A DNA stretch of 64,000 nt, taken from the NCBI GenBank assembly GCA_937893675.1, contig CALBGI010000014.1:69935-133934 (forward strand), in the 5' to 3' direction. The position numbers and the translations under genes are program-made. Source of the stretch: an uncultured Blautia sp. (GTDB lineage: Bacteria; Bacillota; Clostridia; Lachnospirales; Lachnospiraceae). How positions within the stretch are numbered: the first letter of the stretch is position 1; every line of letters begins with the position of its first letter. The notes below the pieces were generated by a model. That model was not told the DNA's origin. It saw only the letters and a program-made list of their open reading frames with translations, and made no database searches. Positions 60,400 through 64,000 of the stretch are shown here, one piece after another.

Positions 60400-62499
60400 A
60401 TGAAAAAAGATATTCCGGAATTATACGGCAGCATGACGTTTAACGACCGTGTTATGCGGGACAAGCTTCCAAAGGATATGTACAAGGCCCTTCGAAAAAC
60501 CATTGAGAATGGTACACATCTGGAGCTTGATGTGGCAAACTCCGCAGCGGTAGCCATGAAGGAATGGGCGGTAGAAAACGGCGCCACCCACTACACACAC
60601 TGGTTTCAGCCCATGACCGGCTTCACCGCTGAAAAACATGACAGCTTCATTTCTCCCTCCGGGGACGGTGAAGTCATTATGGATTTTTCCGGTAAAGAGC
60701 TGGTAAAAGGAGAACCGGACGCATCAAGCTTTCCTTCCGGCGGTTTAAGAGCTACCTTTGAGGCCAGAGGCTACACTGCCTGGGATCCCACCTCTCCTGC
60801 CTTTATCAAAGACAAGACGCTTTACATTCCTACTGCATTCTGTTCTTACAGCGGAGAGGCACTGGACAAAAAAACTCCTCTTCTCCGCTCTATGGAAACT
60901 TTGAACCGGGAAGCCGTAAAAATGCTTCATCTTCTTGGGAACACAACTGTCACGAGAGTTTCCACGACCATCGGACCTGAACAGGAATACTTTCTGGTGG
61001 ATAAGGCTCTGTACGACCGGCGAAAAGATCTGATTTACTGCGGAAGAACACTGTTGGGAGCCCCTGCGCCCAAAGGCCAGGAAATGGAGGATCACTATTT
61101 CGGAACACTGAAGCCGCGTGTCTCTGCCTTTATGCATGATCTGGACATGGAGCTGTGGAAGCTTGGCATTCCTGCCAAAACCAAGCACAACGAAGTAGCG
61201 CCTGCGCAGCACGAGCTGGCTCCGGTCTTTGATACCGCCAATATCGCAGTAGACCATAACCAGCTCACCATGGAAATCATGAAGAAAACGGCAGAAAAGC
61301 ATCATCTTGTATGTCTTCTCCACGAAAAGCCTTTCGAGGGAATCAACGGAAGCGGCAAGCACAACAACTGGTCTCTTACCACCGACGACGGTGTAAATCT
61401 TCTGAATCCGGGACGTACGCCTGCACAGAACACCCAGTTTCTGATCTTTCTGATGGCTGTCATTAAAGCCGTGGACGACTATGGAGATTTAATGCGTGTT
61501 TCCGCTGCAAGTGCCGGGAATGATCACCGTCTCGGCGGAAACGAGGCTCCTCCTGCCATTGTCTCCGTTTTTCTCGGAGACGAACTTAGCGCAGTTCTGG
61601 AATCTATTGAGAGCGACGCCTATTTCGGAAAGTCGGAAAAGGTACAGTTGGAAACCGGAGCCCATGTGCTTCCTCATTTTTTAAAAGACAACACCGACCG
61701 CAACCGTACTTCCCCCTTTGCGTTTACGGGAAACAAATTCGAGTTCCGTATGCTTGGTTCCTCCGCTTCTGTCTCCACACCGAACATCGTACTGAATACA
61801 GCCGTTGCAGAGGCGCTTTCCCAGTTTTATACAGAGCTTGAAGGAACAAAGCCCGAGGATATGGAATCTGCGGTACATAAACTTCTGAAACGCGCCATCC
61901 GCAGACACAAGAGAATTATTTTCAACGGAAACGGCTATTCAGAGGACTGGATTGCAGAGGCAGAAAAACGTGGACTTTATAACCTGGCCTCCACACCGGA
62001 ATGTCTTCCTTCCTTTGTAACAGATAAAAGTGTTTCTCTCTTTACCAGGCATCATATTTTTACAAAAGAAGAAATCCTGTCCAGATATGAAATTCTTCTG
62101 GAAAATTATGTAAAAACCATTTGCATAGAAGCACGCACCATGAAAGAAATGCTGGTCAGAGATTTTCTGCCTTCTGTAAATACCTACGCCGGTAAGCTGG
62201 CTGATGAAACCGCCGCAAAAAAATCTCTTTTGCCCGATCTTTGCACTTCTGCCGAAGAGCAACTGGTATCTCAGCTCACCGATACGTATCAAAAGCTTTC
62301 TTCCGGCGCAGAGACGCTTTCTGCGCTGTTGGACAAGGTTTCTGCATTTGATGACATGCACAAAGCAGCTGTTTTCTGTCATGACAGGCTTCTGGCAAAA
62401 ATGGATGAGCTTCGCGCCATTGCAGATGAAACGGAAATCCTGATTCCGGAGACGCTTCTTCCCTATCCTACCTACGGGCAGCTTTTATTTTCACTTTGA
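60400..62499 (+). CDS. glnN: Glutamine synthetase type III
   Basis: This 699-residue enzyme makes glutamine from glutamate, ammonia and ATP, and belongs to the large GSIII class common in anaerobes and cyanobacteria. Diagnostic stretches are KTKHNEVAPAQHELAPVFDT, NGSGKHNNWSL, SAGNDHRLGGNEAPPAI and DRNRTSPFAFTGNKFEFR. The ATG at 60400 follows AAAGGAG; the frame open from 60340 runs through the terminator and is not coding. It is the second glutamine synthetase in the window, divergent from the car operon, and is followed by purF. Confidence 0.96.
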   Translation: MKKDIPELYGSMTFNDRVMRDKLPKDMYKALRKTIENGTHLELDVANSAAVAMKEWAVENGATHYTHWFQPMTGFTAEKHDSFISPSGDGEVIMDFSGKELVKGEPDASSFPSGGLRATFEARGYTAWDPTSPAFIKDKTLYIPTAFCSYSGEALDKKTPLLRSMETLNREAVKMLHLLGNTTVTRVSTTIGPEQEYFLVDKALYDRRKDLIYCGRTLLGAPAPKGQEMEDHYFGTLKPRVSAFMHDLDMELWKLGIPAKTKHNEVAPAQHELAPVFDTANIAVDHNQLTMEIMKKTAEKHHLVCLLHEKPFEGINGSGKHNNWSLTTDDGVNLLNPGRTPAQNTQFLIFLMAVIKAVDDYGDLMRVSAASAGNDHRLGGNEAPPAIVSVFLGDELSAVLESIESDAYFGKSEKVQLETGAHVLPHFLKDNTDRNRTSPFAFTGNKFEFRMLGSSASVSTPNIVLNTAVAEALSQFYTELEGTKPEDMESAVHKLLKRAIRRHKRIIFNGNGYSEDWIAEAEKRGLYNLASTPECLPSFVTDKSVSLFTRHHIFTKEEILSRYEILLENYVKTICIEARTMKEMLVRDFLPSVNTYAGKLADETAAKKSLLPDLCTSAEEQLVSQLTDTYQKLSSGAETLSALLDKVSAFDDMHKAAVFCHDRLLAKMDELRAIADETEILIPETLLPYPTYGQLLFSL

Positions 62500-62510
62500 C
62501 GGAGGTAAGT

Positions 62511-63944
62511 ATGTATCACAGAAAACCCTCCGGACCATTCTCTGAAAGCCGGATCCACGAAGCCTGCGGCGTATTTGGCATGTATCATACCCGCGGCAGG
62601 GATGTTGCCGAATCTATCAGCTACGGACTCTCCTGTCTGCAGCATCGCGGACAGGAATCCTGTGGGATTGCCGTTTTTGATACCTGCGGTCCCAAAGGAA
62701 ACATGAACCTCCACCGCGGCATGGGACTTGTAAATGAAGTCTTTCAGGAAACCGAGTTAAAACAGTTAAAGGGGAACCTTGGAATCGGTCATGTCCGCTA
62801 CTCCACCACCGGGGAACCCACATTGACAAACGCCCAGCCGTTGGCCATGAATTACGTCAAAGGCACTCTGGCACTGGCGCATAACGGAAATCTTACAAAC
62901 ACAGAGCTTCTACGAAAGGAGCTTGCCCAAACAGGCGCCATTTTTCAGACAACCACAGATTCCGAAGTCATTGCCTGCCATATTGCCAGAGAAAGGATAA
63001 CTACTTCCTCAGTGGAGGAAGCCATCCTTCGCACAGCCGGAAAGCTGCAAGGCGCCTATGCGCTGGTCATTGCCAGCTCCCGCAAGCTGATCGGCGTCCG
63101 GGATTCTCTTGGACTTAAGCCTCTTTGCCTGGGGAAACGCAAAGATTCCTGGATTTTGTCATCAGAAAGCTGCGCGCTTTCTGCTCTCGGCGCTCATTTT
63201 GTAAGAGATATCCTGCCCGGAGAAATTATCACTATTTCAAAGGACGGTGTTTCCTCCGATAAAACGCTCTGCACAGAGATACCGGCACACTGTGTTTTTG
63301 AATATATTTATTTTGCCCGCCTGGACAGTACCATTGACGGAATTTCCATTTACGACTCCCGCCTGCGCGCCGGAGCCGCACTGGCAAAAGCTTATCCGGT
63401 CGAAGCAGATCTCGTTACCGGAGTGCCGGAATCAGGCATTGCAGCCGCCCAGGGATATGCAAAGGAATCCGGAATCCCTTTCGGACTTGTGTTTCACAAA
63501 AATAATTACGTGGGACGTACCTTTATCAAGCCAACCCAGAAAGAAAGAGAACTCAGTGTTCGCCTGAAACTGAGCGTCCTTCCGAATGCGGTAAAAAATA
63601 AAAATATCATTCTGGTAGATGATTCCATTGTACGAGGCACCACCATAGCGAACCTGATCCGTATGCTGAAACAGGCCGGTGCAAAAAAGGTACATGTACG
63701 GATCAGCTCACCACCTTTCTTATATCCATGTTATTATGGTACAGATGTCCCTTCCAGTCGGCTTCTGCTGGCAGCCTCCCGCTCCACGGAGGAAATCCGG
63801 CGTATTATCGGCGCGGATTCCCTTGAATATCTGAGAACAGAGGATCTGCCGGTTCTTACAAATGGGCTCCCTATCTGCAGCGCCTGTTTTGACGGGCATT
63901 ATCCCGTACCTGTTTCACAAAAGCTTCCTGACGGAACACTGTAA
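62511..63944 (+). CDS. purF: Amidophosphoribosyltransferase PurF
   Basis: This 477-residue enzyme carries out the first committed step of purine synthesis, making phosphoribosylamine from PRPP and glutamine. An 18-residue propeptide precedes the nucleophile Cys19 (HEACGVFGMY), as in Bacillus PurF. The glutaminase domain has CLQHRGQESCGI, and the PRPP site is NIILVDDSIVRGTT. C-terminal cysteines (ICSACFDGHYP) could bind the Fe-S cluster of this class. ATG at 62511 with GGAGG upstream, 11 bases after glnN, so cotranscribed and under the same leader. Confidence 0.95.
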   Translation: MYHRKPSGPFSESRIHEACGVFGMYHTRGRDVAESISYGLSCLQHRGQESCGIAVFDTCGPKGNMNLHRGMGLVNEVFQETELKQLKGNLGIGHVRYSTTGEPTLTNAQPLAMNYVKGTLALAHNGNLTNTELLRKELAQTGAIFQTTTDSEVIACHIARERITTSSVEEAILRTAGKLQGAYALVIASSRKLIGVRDSLGLKPLCLGKRKDSWILSSESCALSALGAHFVRDILPGEIITISKDGVSSDKTLCTEIPAHCVFEYIYFARLDSTIDGISIYDSRLRAGAALAKAYPVEADLVTGVPESGIAAAQGYAKESGIPFGLVFHKNNYVGRTFIKPTQKERELSVRLKLSVLPNAVKNKNIILVDDSIVRGTTIANLIRMLKQAGAKKVHVRISSPPFLYPCYYGTDVPSSRLLLAASRSTEEIRRIIGADSLEYLRTEDLPVLTNGLPICSACFDGHYPVPVSQKLPDGTL

Positions 63945-63953
63945 AAGTCAAGA

Positions 63954-63995
63954 CCACCGGCTTAGCCGGTGGCTTGCACTGCCCCTATAAGGGGC
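63954..63995 (+). repeat. Tandem hairpins at the window edge, possible IS200/IS605-type end
   Basis: CCACCGGC-TTA-GCCGGTGG (63954-63972) is a perfect 8-bp stem with a three-base loop. GCCCC-TATAA-GGGGC (63981-63995) is a second perfect stem. No U-tract follows the first, so this is not a standard terminator. Paired terminal hairpins of this kind are typical of IS200/IS605 elements, but the element itself would lie beyond the window. Confidence 0.4.
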
Positions 63996-64000
63996 TATTA

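Noticed and set aside
1..64000. CRISPR arrays, tRNA and rRNA genes, prophage or integrase genes
   Set aside because: No regularly spaced repeats, no cloverleaf-like sequences with a conserved T-arm and no phage or integrase motifs were seen on either strand.

Overview
The window looks like a chromosomal segment of a Gram-positive anaerobe of class Clostridia, most likely family Lachnospiraceae. The signs are a bL27 ribosomal protein with the Firmicutes N-terminal extension next to the Prp protease that trims it, RecU, a RelQ-type alarmone synthetase, LL-diaminopimelate aminotransferase (DapL), a type III glutamine synthetase beside a type I enzyme, an ANTAR antiterminator, and strong AGGAGG ribosome binding sites with near-consensus sigma-A promoters. 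No rRNA, tRNA or CRISPR array was seen, and no gap between genes exceeds 300 bases.

Layout. 1-9.3 kb (minus strand): a conserved housekeeping block, a TIGR03960-like radical SAM protein, its TIGR03936-like partner and RNase G, then rplU-prp-rpmA-obgE-yhbY-nadD-yqeK (yqeK cut by the window edge). A PadR regulator with a membrane protein is inserted between RNase G and rplU. 9.3-20.2 kb: an accessory block of about twelve membrane proteins and lipoproteins, nearly all on the minus strand, built repeatedly from two small domain types. 20.4-25.2 kb (plus strand): a complete Bce-type peptide-antibiotic sensing and detoxification module (response regulator, histidine kinase, ABC ATPase, large permease). 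25.3-32.9 kb (minus): hisZ-hisG-hisD-hisB-hisIE, apparently continuing into an alanine/glycine:cation symporter and a YczE-like membrane protein. The HisIE protein carries an N-terminal HisF-like barrel that has lost its catalytic aspartates. 33-39 kb (minus): relQ-like synthetase, HAD hydrolase, YgiQ, a small membrane protein, RluD-family pseudouridine synthase, lepB and recU. 39-44.6 kb: an M23 peptidase, pepD, a YlbJ-like membrane protein (plus strand) and the mgsA-rsmD-coaD-coiled-coil operon.

44.8-64 kb is a glutamine-metabolism region. Reading leftwards from 60.1 kb lies carA-carB-pyrG-gltB-gltD, followed by glnA, an ANTAR regulator and dapL. Reading rightwards from 60.4 kb lies glnN-purF. 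Almost every enzyme makes or consumes glutamine or glutamate. The three transcription units (glnA, carA, glnN) have leaders of one design: a near-consensus promoter, then directly a 5-bp hairpin with a six-base loop of pattern A-A-R-G-G-M, which overlaps and excludes an intrinsic terminator. A-1 and G-4 of a six-base loop are the signature of ANTAR target RNAs, and the ANTAR gene lies just downstream of glnA. The inferred circuit is a local antitermination regulon coupling glutamine synthesis, glutamate synthase, carbamoyl phosphate, CTP and purine synthesis. Two features are unusual: only one hexaloop hairpin per leader, and a receiver domain without its phospho-acceptor aspartate. This is the most interesting system in the window.
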